From: an uncultured Eubacterium sp.
GTDB taxonomy: Bacteria > Bacillota > Clostridia > Lachnospirales > Lachnospiraceae
DNA: 64,000 nt
Reading direction: 5' to 3'
NCBI GenBank assembly: GCA_947385875.1
Contig: CANDMV010000002.1
Location: 1-64,000 of the forward strand
Position numbers and translations under genes: made by a program. Shown piece by piece: positions 37,991-47,378 of the stretch (position 1 is the first letter of the stretch; every line of letters begins with the position of its first letter). The notes below the pieces were generated by a model that saw only the letters and a program-made list of their open reading frames with translations, did no database searches and was not told the DNA's origin.

Positions 37991-38124
37991 ATGTCATTAA
38001 CTTAAGCCTTACATAACCAGATTCTGCGTCTTCGGGACGGATTTGTCTGGCAGTCACATGAGATGCCAGACAAATCCGTCCCGAAGACGCAGAATCGTCA
38101 GGAAGATCGCTAAGTTAATGACAT
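37991..38124. repeat. Family E element with perfect 32-bp hairpin
   Basis: Outer arms ATGTCATTAACTTA and TAAGTTAATGACAT (38111-38124) enclose two perfectly complementary 32-bp arms, 38021-38052 and 38064-38095, with an 11-base loop. Partial family members are at 19230-19310 and 28795-28860. It sits between the leuC promoter and the divergent LysR gene. Confidence 0.85.
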
Positions 38125-38172
38125 TGGGATGTGAGCCGTAACGTATAGATTTATTTATGAAAGGATTTTCAC

Positions 38173-39090
38173 ATGGAACAGACATTATCTTCTTATTACA
38201 TTTTCTATACTGTCGCAGACTGCGGCAAGATTTCAAAAGCAGCTGAAAAGCTGTATATCAGTCAGCCTGCCGTAAGCAAATCCATTCAAAAGCTGGAAGA
38301 CAGCCTTGGCTGCAGGCTGTTTCTGCGCAATTCGCGCGGCGTCATCCTGACAGAAGAAGGCAGAGTGCTGTACACCCATGTAAAATCTGCCATTGACACC
38401 CTTTCTATCGGTGAAGAAAAAGTACGACGCTCGATTGAACTCGGTGTCGGACATTTAAAAATCGGAGTCAGCTCTACGCTGTGCAGATATGTTCTGCTGC
38501 CATATTTAAAAGATTTTACAGCAAAATATCCTCATATTAATATTTCAATAAAATGCCAGTCCACCAAAGAGACACTTCGGCTTATTCAGGAAGACAAACT
38601 GGACCTTGGGCTGGCAGGGCTTGGGAATCAGGAACTGGCGCATACGCTGCACTTTGATTATATCTCAGATATAGAAGATTTATTTGTCGCAACGAAACAA
38701 TATTTGTATTATCTAAAGCAGCGGGGTGTTTGCGATAATCAAATCTTACAGAACTGCTCTTTAATCCTTTTGGATAAAAATAACATTTCCAGACAATACA
38801 TTGATGAATATCTACAGCAGAACCATATCGAAATACAAGAATGTATAGATGCTTCTTCTATGGACCTGCTGATTGAATTCGCGAAAATTAATTTAGGCGT
38901 TGCCTGTGTCATCCGGCAATTTATAGAACCAGAACTGGCAGAAGGATCTTTAGTGGAAATTCCTCTGCCTGTCCCGATTAAAAAGCGTTCGATTGGATTT
39001 GTATACAAGCCAGAGTGCAGATTCTCTCAGTCTATGGAAAAATTTCTTTCATTTATCCATCCAGATCAAAGAATACCAAATAGGAACTGA
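38173..39090 (+). CDS. LysR-family transcriptional regulator
   Basis: The 305-residue product has an N-terminal winged HTH (KISKAAEKLYISQPAVSKSIQ) followed by a periplasmic-binding-like effector domain. AAAGGA lies upstream of the ATG. It is divergent from leuCD, with a LysR-type dyad at the leuC promoter, so control of leucine genes is the best inference. The effector is unknown. The 3' end of the gene begins a triplicated 55-bp repeat. Confidence 0.9.
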   Translation: MEQTLSSYYIFYTVADCGKISKAAEKLYISQPAVSKSIQKLEDSLGCRLFLRNSRGVILTEEGRVLYTHVKSAIDTLSIGEEKVRRSIELGVGHLKIGVSSTLCRYVLLPYLKDFTAKYPHINISIKCQSTKETLRLIQEDKLDLGLAGLGNQELAHTLHFDYISDIEDLFVATKQYLYYLKQRGVCDNQILQNCSLILLDKNNISRQYIDEYLQQNHIEIQECIDASSMDLLIEFAKINLGVACVIRQFIEPELAEGSLVEIPLPVPIKKRSIGFVYKPECRFSQSMEKFLSFIHPDQRIPNRN

Positions 39091-39207
39091 GGTTATATTT
39101 CTTTGATTTATCCATCTAGGTAAAAAATACCAAACAGGAACTGAGGTTATATTTCTTTGATTTATCCATCTAGGTAAAAGAATACCAAACAGGAACTGAG
39201 GTTATAC
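39043..39207. repeat. Three tandem copies of a 55-bp unit spanning the lysR stop codon
   Basis: TTTATCCATC and GAACTGAGGTTATA recur at 54-55 bp intervals (start points about 39043, 39098, 39152). The first copy contains the last residues and the stop of the LysR gene; the later two are non-coding copies with a few changes. Confidence 0.85.
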
Positions 39208-39250
39208 TACTTTCCTACATGATCGTTTTGCTTCCATGTATCATACTAAT

Positions 39251-39360
39251 GAACGACCCCGCAGCAAGCTGCGGGGTATCAAAAGACCAATCTCGCTTTG
39301 CTCGGTATTAGTTTGTTGCGCAGCAGAGCTACAAGGAATCAGACTCGGAAAGATTGAACG
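39251..39360. repeat. Hairpin repeat with CCCCGCAGC stem
   Basis: ACCCCGCAGC-AA-GCTGCGGGGT (39256-39277) is followed by ATCAAAAGACCAATCTCGC. This resembles a repeat I recall from many gut Firmicute genomes. Open frames across it are artefacts. Confidence 0.5.
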
Positions 39361-39380
39361 AAAAAAGTTCCCCTGCATGA

Positions 39381-40622
39381 TTACTTTGCTGCACTATCGA
39401 TTTGCTCTCTCGTATAGTAGCCTCCTTCAATCAGTGTTTCTTCCAAATTATCCGCATCTACAATCATCGGAGTACATACATAGGCTGGCACGATCAGTAC
39501 ATGATTGTCATAGTTCTCTGTGTCATTAATCTCCGGTTCCGTTCCATCTAATATTGCTTCTGCCATAGAAACACATTTTTGAGCAAGGATGCGTGTATCC
39601 TTATAAACGGAAAAGGTCTGTGTGCCTTCCAAAATATTGCTGCAAGCTGTAATCTCGCAGTTTTGTCCAGATATTACCGGCCAATTCTCAACCGTGTATC
39701 CCGCTGCCTTAAATGCCTCCTGACAGCCATAAGCCAGACTATCCAGGGCAGCTGCACAAAGATCCAAGTCCTCATGATTGTAATACTCAGCCAAAATATC
39801 CGCACACCTCTTCTTGGCCTTTTCTTTTGTCTCTCCTGCTATGGCGGCACTTTTCATCGATGCCCGGCCAGACTTACAGACCAGGGTGCCTTCATCCAGA
39901 TACGGCTTTAAAGCTTCCATCAGCCCTTTATACAAAAGCCGCGCATTACGATTGCCTGAATCACCCATAAAAAATTCGATTGTTTTATATTCACCATCCG
40001 CGAGATGATCTAATCCAGCCTTTTTTATCATTGTCTGCCCAATCAGAATACCAGCTCCTTTATAATCAAATGACAAATAGAATGAGACTGCATCTGTATT
40101 CATCAGAAGACTGTCATATGCTATAACAGGTATACGGGCCTCTCCTGCCTGATCTAATGCATCCGCTAACTCATTGGAACTGACTGGAGCTATTACAATG
40201 CAGTCAGCCTGTGATTTTACAAACTCCTCGATCTGTGCTGCCTGCTTTTTTGCATCATCATCAGCAAATTCTGTAATTACCTGACAGCCGGCTGCTTCGA
40301 ATCCTCTTTTCATATTCGCAGCGTCATCCAGCCATCGCTGCGAAGACTGGTCAGGCAGAGAAATTGCTATTTTCCTATTGCTTTCTGATGCATCTGCAAC
40401 ACTATCAAAAACGGATGAATCTTCCTGATCCTGCATGGTATTATCATCTGCAGCGCTGTCTTCAGCATTGTCTTTCTGCACATGATTGTTTCCGCTGTCT
40501 TCTTCTTTTTCTGTGGAACCAGTTAGTGCACAGCCCGACAGCGCCCATGTACATAATACAATGCATAGGAACATGCTTAACAGCTTTTGGTTCATATGCC
40601 TTATATATTTTATCTGCTTCAT
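39381..40622 (-). CDS. Sugar-type ABC transporter substrate-binding lipoprotein
   Basis: The lipoprotein has a signal peptide and lipobox (LCTWALSGCALTG), an acidic Ser/Asp/Glu-rich linker, then a type I periplasmic-binding fold of the ChvE/XylF class (KIAISLPDQSSQRWLDDAAN, DCIVIAPVSSNELADALDQA). Several in-frame ATGs exist; 40622 is chosen for its distance from AGGAGG, but 40631 is possible. No permease or ATPase gene is adjacent, so it is an orphan that may serve a remote transporter or act as a sensor. Confidence 0.85.
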   Translation of the reverse strand: MKQIKYIRHMNQKLLSMFLCIVLCTWALSGCALTGSTEKEEDSGNNHVQKDNAEDSAADDNTMQDQEDSSVFDSVADASESNRKIAISLPDQSSQRWLDDAANMKRGFEAAGCQVITEFADDDAKKQAAQIEEFVKSQADCIVIAPVSSNELADALDQAGEARIPVIAYDSLLMNTDAVSFYLSFDYKGAGILIGQTMIKKAGLDHLADGEYKTIEFFMGDSGNRNARLLYKGLMEALKPYLDEGTLVCKSGRASMKSAAIAGETKEKAKKRCADILAEYYNHEDLDLCAAALDSLAYGCQEAFKAAGYTVENWPVISGQNCEITACSNILEGTQTFSVYKDTRILAQKCVSMAEAILDGTEPEINDTENYDNHVLIVPAYVCTPMIVDADNLEETLIEGGYYTREQIDSAAK

Positions 40623-40796
40623 ATGTTTCATCTGCCTCCTTATCATAGATCTTTACATAGCTGCTGACATGTCTATGGAAAATATATTAATAATATTCAC
40701 AATTCGTTCATATTTATAATGTTATCCTATCTATTTTTCCTTAATTTGTCAATCACTTTAGATAATTTTAAGAATATACGGGTAATAAATTTTGTA

Positions 40797-41086
40797 ACAG
40801 TTTAGATAACATGTTACATTATGGATGCCCGGCTGTTTTTCATAAGCTTTACAATGAAACAATAAACACAGTAATAAAACTGTATAGGATTGAAAAATAA
40901 GTGCTTTTTTTCAGTCTTCTTGCAGGACTGAAAAATAAGTGCATGTTTCAATCTTCTTGTATGGTTGAAAAATAAAATCTGTTTAATAATCATTTATGAT
41001 TGAAAAATAAAAACATTTTAATAATCAAAAGCTTTGAAACGCAGATCGCCTCTCCGGCTGACAATCGTCAAGTAAAAGCAGAAGCT
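40797..41086. repeat. Repeat end plus degenerate tandem GATTGAAAAATAA units
   Basis: 40797-40840 (GTAACAGTTTAGATAACATG, GTTACATTATGGATGCCCGG) matches element ends at 12.04 and 51.2 kb. From 40895 to 41030, four loose copies of (G/A)(A/C)TTGAAAAATAA(G/A) occur 50 or so bases apart. The 40.6-41.6 kb gap has no gene. Confidence 0.5.
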
Positions 41087-41527
41087 TTCACGTAATGCTT
41101 TCGATAAACAGCTGGGAGAGGGAATCTGCCCGGTCTGCCGGCGGCTTTGGAAGAATGCTAGAAGCCCTTAGTATTCTGCTAGGTAAACAGGCGGCGAAGC
41201 CGCAGCGGCACCTTTAGCTGCTGACATTTGGTCAGGGCGGGCCAGAGCGTGTTTGAAAAATGCTTTCTGTGAGATGTACCCACAGGGCATGATATGGAGA
41301 ATTTATCCCAAATTTATGAGGCATAGCGGGCTATGTTGATTAAATTTGGGATGAATGATCCGCAAAGTGGGGAGTGCAGATCGCGGGAATGATTTTTCAA
41401 ACACGCTCTAGGTGCCGCGACCGTACGGTGCCACAGCGTAAACGCAGAATGCTTAGGGCTTCTTGCATTCTGGAACGGACGCCGGCAGACCGGGCAGATT
41501 CCCTCTCCCAGCGTCCGGCTACCCAAT
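41087..41527. mobile_element. Family L element interrupted by a family A element
   Basis: Outer arms CAGCTGGGAGAGGGAATCTG and CAGATTCCCTCTCCCAGCG enclose the GGCGGCGAAGCCGCAGCGGC core also found at 51.4 and 51.8 kb. Between GTCAGGGCGG and GGTGCCGCGACC lies a family A palindrome (about 41226-41408) ending in CTCTAG. At 51.3 kb the same sequence reads straight through as GGCGGACTAGGTGCC, so the interruption is an insertion at CTAG. Confidence 0.8.
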
Positions 41528-41545
41528 ACCGCACTTTATCTTAAC

Positions 41546-41593
41546 AAAAAACGACTTCCCCAGTCGGCTAAGTCTCCGGGAAGCCGTTTATGT
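41546..41593 (-). terminator. ilvNC terminator
   Basis: Minus-strand AAACGGCTTCCC pairs with GGGAAGTCGTTT (about 41548-41592) and is followed by TTTG. Located just after ilvC. Confidence 0.75.
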
Positions 41594-41616
41594 AATCTAA
41601 TTTGTGTACAAAAATT

Positions 41617-42642
<1,026 letters not shown>

Positions 42643-42656
42643 TTAGCCTCCTAAAA

Positions 42657-43157
42657 TTATTCTAAATATGTAACATCGGAAGAACCTCTGGTTAAACCAG
42701 TTATTCCGGTCCTAGCTAATTCAAGTATCTCAAATCCGGATACCAGATCCAAAAATGCACTCAGCTTCTCCTGATTTCCTGTCAGCTCTATGACCATAGA
42801 ATCGCGCGTGACATCTACTACTTTCCCGCGGAATATTTCAATTACACTCAAAATCTCCTGCCGGCTGGATTCCTGTACACGGAGCTTTACCAGTATCAAT
42901 TCCCTTGTAACAGAGCTTCCTGCCTCCAGTCTCTTAATATCCAATACATCTTCCAGCTTAGCCAACTGATTCTCAATCTGTTCCAAAATCAGCTCGTCCC
43001 CGCTTGATACGATTGTAATCCTCGTATATCTAGGATCTGCCGTCACGCCGGCAGATATGCTGTCAATATTGTAGCCGCGGCGGCTGAATAAACCAGATAC
43101 ATGGCTTAATACGCTAGATGTATTTTCAACCAATAAAGATAAAGCCTGTCTTCTCAT
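42657..43157 (-). CDS. ilvN: Acetolactate synthase small (regulatory) subunit
   Basis: The 166-residue product has an N-terminal ACT domain (LSLLVENTSSVLSHVSGLFSRRG) that mediates valine feedback in the family, and the C-terminal IlvN/IlvH region. It heads a two-gene operon with ilvC. The catalytic subunit ilvB is not adjacent, so it must be encoded elsewhere. AAGGA precedes the ATG at 43157. Confidence 0.95.
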   Translation of the reverse strand: MRRQALSLLVENTSSVLSHVSGLFSRRGYNIDSISAGVTADPRYTRITIVSSGDELILEQIENQLAKLEDVLDIKRLEAGSSVTRELILVKLRVQESSRQEILSVIEIFRGKVVDVTRDSMVIELTGNQEKLSAFLDLVSGFEILELARTGITGLTRGSSDVTYLE

Positions 43158-43277
43158 ATAAAACCGTCCTTCTCTCTGATCTGTGCGAAACTTTTATCAC
43201 GTAATCATTTTGAGAAATTGAACACGCGATACTCTATTGAAATTAACTTATACAGATCACTTATTTGCACAAATCTT

Positions 43278-43305
43278 ATTCTAGCACATTCAAATGGAAT
43301 GTCAA
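43278..43305 (-). promoter_or_regulatory. ilvNC promoter
   Basis: Minus-strand TTGACA (43300-43305), 16 bp, TAGAAT (43278-43283). The leader of about 115 nt to ilvN shows no T-box core. Confidence 0.65.
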
Positions 43306-43334
43306 TAAATTTTATTTGAGTTTCTGTCCTTTTG

Positions 43335-43597
43335 TTAAAGTTCAGCCTTCGACTTCACTGTAACGGAATCCAGCTCATTGAAAGTTCGCCTTTGGCGAAG
43401 TGCCGGATTCCCTCTTGGCATAATTTACACGTTCTTACGTACTTTGCAGCTGATGTAAAGTACTGGGCTGAACTGTTACTTTCTTTTCACACCCAATATC
43501 ATTAACCTGAGATTTTCACAGCTAGAGACAGAAGCTTCTGTCCCGCGTCTTAGTCGGAATTAGCGACCAGCTGCTTGGTCTAGGCGTGAAAAGTACC
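43335..43597. mobile_element. Family D element followed by a divergent family C element
   Basis: 43335-43482 is an inverted copy of the element at 28636, with AGTTCAGCC and GGCTGAACTGTTAC ends. It is followed directly by TTTTCACACCC...GGCGTGAAAAGTA (43488-43595), which has family C ends but a different interior. With the ilvN leader it fills the 43158-43607 gap. Confidence 0.65.
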
Positions 43598-43607
43598 GAA
43601 TTTTTTC

Positions 43608-43793
43608 CTATTTTATTGCAGGTATTGTATTCATACTCCTTCGCACTGCCTCTATTTCGGACTGTGCATATCCGCAGAAATCAGAAATCTGCCGCACTGT
43701 CTTCCCATTTCTAAGCATATATTCGATGTCTTTTTTCCGTCCTTCCTCACGTCCTTCGCGTCTTGCGTCCATTTCATATGCTTGCCACGTCAT
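43608..43793 (-). pseudogene. C-terminal remnant of an Rpn-type nuclease/transposase
   Basis: The 61-codon frame MTWQAYEMDARREGREEGRK followed by a short helical tail matches the charged C-terminal linker and tail typical of Rpn family (PD-(D/E)XK) proteins as remembered. Upstream, the frame continues for about 14 codons (YKEWEVEYM) to a stop, and the nuclease domain is missing. A GGAGG sits before the internal ATG, probably by chance. Confidence 0.55.
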
Positions 43794-43901
43794 ATACTCA
43801 ACCTCCCATTCCTTATAAATGTGAACACAAGATTATAAATAACAACAGCTGCCGCAGTACCAACAGACAATATGCCAGATAGCTTATCTCATCATCTAAT
43901 A

Positions 43902-43993
43902 CTATACAAATGCATATTTCTGCCAAGTATGCAGCAGCTTTTCATCTAACACAAACGCATATTTCTGCCAAGTATACAGCAGCTTATTTTATG
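43902..43993. repeat. Two direct copies of a 45-bp unit
   Basis: GCATATTTCTGCCAAGTAT occurs at 43912 and 43957, each followed by (G/A)CAGCAGCTT. It lies just downstream of the acyl ligase stop. Confidence 0.75.
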
Positions 43994-44008
43994 TGACGGA
44001 TCCGTCTC

Positions 44009-45517
44009 TTAATATCTCTTAATTTTTTTAGAAGGTGTCTTTTCAAATTCCGTCTCACGGACTTTCAAGCTGTATACTTTCTTATAAGCCGGAGCCTCGT
44101 CATTATATCTATCAATAATCTCCTGGAGCGCAGCCCTTATGTCTGTAATTCCCTGTTTCCCGGCATATTCATAATCCGGGAAGATTTCTGCTTCAATCAC
44201 GCCCTGTGCGTCACGGACAAGGATTTCCTGTACCAGACGGGCAGAACCGATTTTATTTTCCAGTTCTTCCGGAGATACGTTTTCGCCATTTTTCGTAATA
44301 ATCAGATTCTTTAGCCGTCCGGTCAGATGGATATAATTGTCTTCATCCACATATCCTAAGTCACCGGTACGCAGCCAGCCATCCACTAACGTCTCGCCTG
44401 TCTCCTGCGGCATTTTATAATATCCCTGCATTACGCTGCTGCCGCGAACCCAGATCTCGTTGTCTACGACTTTGGCTGCACAGTTCGGCATCAGCTTGCC
44501 TACGGTATCTTTTCTAAGGTCCCAGCTCAGATTTGTACTAATGACAGGCGCGCACTCTGTCATGCCATACCCCTGCAGGATTGTAATGCCATAGCTTTCA
44601 AACAGGTCGATGAGTTCCGGATTCAGATAAGCGCCTCCGCTGCAGATTGTATGGAGTTTTTCTCCGAACACTTCCTTTTTTACAATTTCTTTTGGCAGCC
44701 CGGCTGTTTCTTCCAGTTTTTTAGCAAGTGTTTCGATCATAAGCGGCACCATCAGAATCATATCCGGCTGAAAAAGCTTCATATTTTTGGCAACACGTAT
44801 TAAAGAATCGTTAATACAGATAATGCTTCCAAGAGAGATTCCTTTTAATATATCCATACTCAGACAATAAGCATGATGAATTGGAAGAACGGATAAAATC
44901 GTAGTCCTAGGAGGAATCTTCATATCGAGACAGGTCGCATTTTCAGCTAGATTTCTCTGAGTAAGCATAACGCCCTTGCTTTTTCCCGTTGTGCCGGAAG
45001 TAAACATGATGGTACACAGCGCTTCCGGGTTTGCCCAGTGGTCAAATGCACCTGCATGTTCCTGAATCAGCTCGCTGTATGACAACACTTCATCTGTACT
45101 CTTTTCCTGCTGCATGGATATCACATATTTTAACTGCGGACAGCGTTTTTTTACAATCGCCATGACATCCTTGCGCACCTCGTCGACGACAAACACAGAT
45201 GCATCCGCACGGTCAATCAGCTCGCACATTTCTTCGGCCGGAAGGGATACATCCAGAGGAACTGCCACGCTGCCGCTGTTTACCGTGCCTAAGTATGTAA
45301 CCAGCCACGGATAAGAGGTCATGCCCGTTAGAGCAATCTTATTTCCCTGCTCACCCAGCGCCTTTACGACGCAGGAAAAGCTTTCACTGTCCTGCTTCAG
45401 CTGTGTATAAGATTTTGCCTCGATCACATCTTTTTTTACTTTATAGCGGATTGCATCCTCTGCACCAAATTCTTGTTCTGAACGAACGATAATATCCCGA
45501 ATTGTATTGCAAATCAT
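44009..45517 (-). CDS. AMP-forming acyl-CoA/acyl-ACP ligase
   Basis: Adenylate-forming enzyme of 502 residues. Motifs: IMFTSGTTGKSKGV (ATP loop), GYGMTECAP, RTGDLGYVDEDNYIHLTGRLKN (hinge), and the C-terminal catalytic lysine in SKKIKRY. The start at 45517 follows AGGAGG. It is the last gene of a run with a free ACP, a condensation protein, a hydrolase and an SCP2 protein. Activating a fatty acid and loading it on that ACP is the natural inference. Substrate cannot be read from sequence. A 178-bp gap separates it from the ACP gene. Confidence 0.88.
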   Translation of the reverse strand: MICNTIRDIIVRSEQEFGAEDAIRYKVKKDVIEAKSYTQLKQDSESFSCVVKALGEQGNKIALTGMTSYPWLVTYLGTVNSGSVAVPLDVSLPAEEMCELIDRADASVFVVDEVRKDVMAIVKKRCPQLKYVISMQQEKSTDEVLSYSELIQEHAGAFDHWANPEALCTIMFTSGTTGKSKGVMLTQRNLAENATCLDMKIPPRTTILSVLPIHHAYCLSMDILKGISLGSIICINDSLIRVAKNMKLFQPDMILMVPLMIETLAKKLEETAGLPKEIVKKEVFGEKLHTICSGGAYLNPELIDLFESYGITILQGYGMTECAPVISTNLSWDLRKDTVGKLMPNCAAKVVDNEIWVRGSSVMQGYYKMPQETGETLVDGWLRTGDLGYVDEDNYIHLTGRLKNLIITKNGENVSPEELENKIGSARLVQEILVRDAQGVIEAEIFPDYEYAGKQGITDIRAALQEIIDRYNDEAPAYKKVYSLKVRETEFEKTPSKKIKRY

Positions 45518-45694
45518 AGTTTCTTCCTCCTTTTTTCTGTCAGGTCTGTGAACCGCTGTGAACAAATAAGTTTTCCAAATTCATTGAAGTTCGGCGTAAA
45601 TGCAAAGCTGGAAAGGACAGCTCCTGACAGAACTACAATAACTGCTTCCTATCTATCGTAACAGTCCAGACCAGCTGACCTGTTACTGCCTGTT

Positions 45695-45925
45695 TTATTC
45701 TGCGGATAATTTTTCCAGATAATCAACTGCTTCCTGTACGGTACGAATCTTGGCTGCTTCCTGCTGGTCTATTTCAATGTCAAATTCATCCTCCAACTCG
45801 CCGAGCATACTCATAAAATCAAAAGATGTAAACATAAGGTCTTCCATAAACCGTGATTCCGGCTTCACCTGAGACGGTTCAACCTCTACATAATTACTGA
45901 TTATTTCAGCTAATTTTTCAAACAT
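45695..45925 (-). CDS. Free-standing acyl/peptidyl carrier protein
   Basis: The 76-residue four-helix carrier is acidic. The phosphopantetheine-accepting serine is Ser34 in DLMFTSFDFMSM, where Thr-Ser replaces the usual Asp-Ser. The start at 45925 follows AAGGAAAG; the upstream in-frame start contains that RBS. It sits between the condensation-domain gene (50 bp upstream) and the acyl ligase, not near fatty acid synthase genes, so it is probably dedicated to this pathway. Confidence 0.88.
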   Translation of the reverse strand: MFEKLAEIISNYVEVEPSQVKPESRFMEDLMFTSFDFMSMLGELEDEFDIEIDQQEAAKIRTVQEAVDYLEKLSAE

Positions 45926-45974
45926 TTTCACTTTCCTTCTTTCCATATATAAAACTCTGCCAAAACTGTTACTG

Positions 45975-47378
45975 CTAGATCAGCTTTATAATATCACCGA
46001 CCGGCAGGTTCGGATTCTCAATTCCTTTAAACATGATTTTACACAGATAGTAATACAAATATTCCAGTTCCTTTCTGCTCACTGCACGAATCTGATGCTC
46101 AAAATTAAAGTCCAGCCCATTATCCTCCGGGCGATGCATAACTGTCAGATACATTCCCTGCGTTGTTGCTCCATTCGAATACCATTTTGTCTTATACTGG
46201 ATCCCGTTCAGCTTATCCAGGCCATTTTCCTGAAGAGTCATTGGCTGATAAGTCAATGCCATAGGCTCATAGGTCTGTCCCGGCTCTACCGGATAAAGCT
46301 TGCTGCGGTATGCAAAATATTCTACCGGATCATAATTTGCGTGCCTAAACATCTCATTTTGTTTATCACGAATCTCATAGATCGCATCAATAAAGCTCCG
46401 CTCCAGAGGAATAATTGTACGGAACGGGAACGAATGAATCCTTGTGCCGCCTGATTTTTTCTCCTTCAGAGTCGCTCTTCTGGCAATCGCCGTATTGATG
46501 GATACATCATCATTTCCGTTCATTTTCTGAAAATAAGTACGCAGCCCCATCAGCAGCAGGCAGGTCAGGGATACATGATATTTCTCGCAGAAGCTCATCA
46601 GGCGCTTGGTCGGTTCTTCTTCCAGATGAAACGTATCTATTTCCGCATCGACAGAATCAGATACATTTATTGCCGCACGAAGTTTCGGATTTCCGGATCT
46701 TTCACGCTCCATTTCCAGTCTTCCGCTTCCATTAATACCATTATAAATCGGTTCTGATTCTTCAATCAGCTTATGGAAATATTCCTCATCACGCGCCTTT
46801 GCTTTGCTTCCATCCTCATAAGCCAGGTCTTTTTGAATCTGATCGATATAAGAAGCCATATCCTTAGGATATGGTACATCATTATACACTCTGCTGCAGT
46901 AAAGCTCAATAATATCTCTCAAAAATCCAATCAAAGACTGCGCGTCCATAAGCCTGTGGTCAGCCAGCAGATATACTCCGTTAAATCCATCCGGCGTATG
47001 AATCATGACAATCCGATTCATCGGGATTTCTTCTTTTACAAAAGGCACCCTTGTCCAGCTCTTCATAACCGCTTCTGCTTCTTCCATCGTCTGTCCGCTG
47101 AAATCTACAAACTCAATCTCTCGTTCTTCTTTCTCTACGACATACTGATACCAATTTCCTTCTTTATCCGATACAAAACGCACACGCATACATTCATTTC
47201 GATCGTAGGCCTCATAAATACTCTCTTTTAATATATTCCAGTCAAGATCCACCTGAATCGTCAGGCTCGTGCCAATATTCAGCACTTCCTTTTTCGGAGA
47301 AAACTTTAGATAATAAAAATGAAATTTCTGTGCTTTCGTCAGAGGATATACTTGATATCCTTTTCTCGTTTTCATCAT
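45975..47378 (-). CDS. Free-standing NRPS-type condensation protein
   Basis: The 467-residue member of the condensation/CAT-like acyltransferase superfamily contains a single C domain. N-terminal YPLTKAQKFHFYYL fits the C1 region. The HHxxxDG motif appears as DHRLMDA (residues 140-146), keeping the second histidine and the aspartate. A C-terminal half resembling the second CAT-like lobe follows. Its ATG overlaps the hydrolase stop by 4 bp, indicating translational coupling. Likely transfers an ACP-bound acyl group to an amine or alcohol acceptor; the acceptor is unknown. Confidence 0.8.
   Translation of the reverse strand: MMKTRKGYQVYPLTKAQKFHFYYLKFSPKKEVLNIGTSLTIQVDLDWNILKESIYEAYDRNECMRVRFVSDKEGNWYQYVVEKEEREIEFVDFSGQTMEEAEAVMKSWTRVPFVKEEIPMNRIVMIHTPDGFNGVYLLADHRLMDAQSLIGFLRDIIELYCSRVYNDVPYPKDMASYIDQIQKDLAYEDGSKAKARDEEYFHKLIEESEPIYNGINGSGRLEMERERSGNPKLRAAINVSDSVDAEIDTFHLEEEPTKRLMSFCEKYHVSLTCLLLMGLRTYFQKMNGNDDVSINTAIARRATLKEKKSGGTRIHSFPFRTIIPLERSFIDAIYEIRDKQNEMFRHANYDPVEYFAYRSKLYPVEPGQTYEPMALTYQPMTLQENGLDKLNGIQYKTKWYSNGATTQGMYLTVMHRPEDNGLDFNFEHQIRAVSRKELEYLYYYLCKIMFKGIENPNLPVGDIIKLI

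Noticed and set aside
39236-39529. Plus-strand frame beginning MYHTNERPRSKLRGIK
   Set aside because: It derives from a dispersed hairpin repeat and then runs antisense through the lipoprotein gene.
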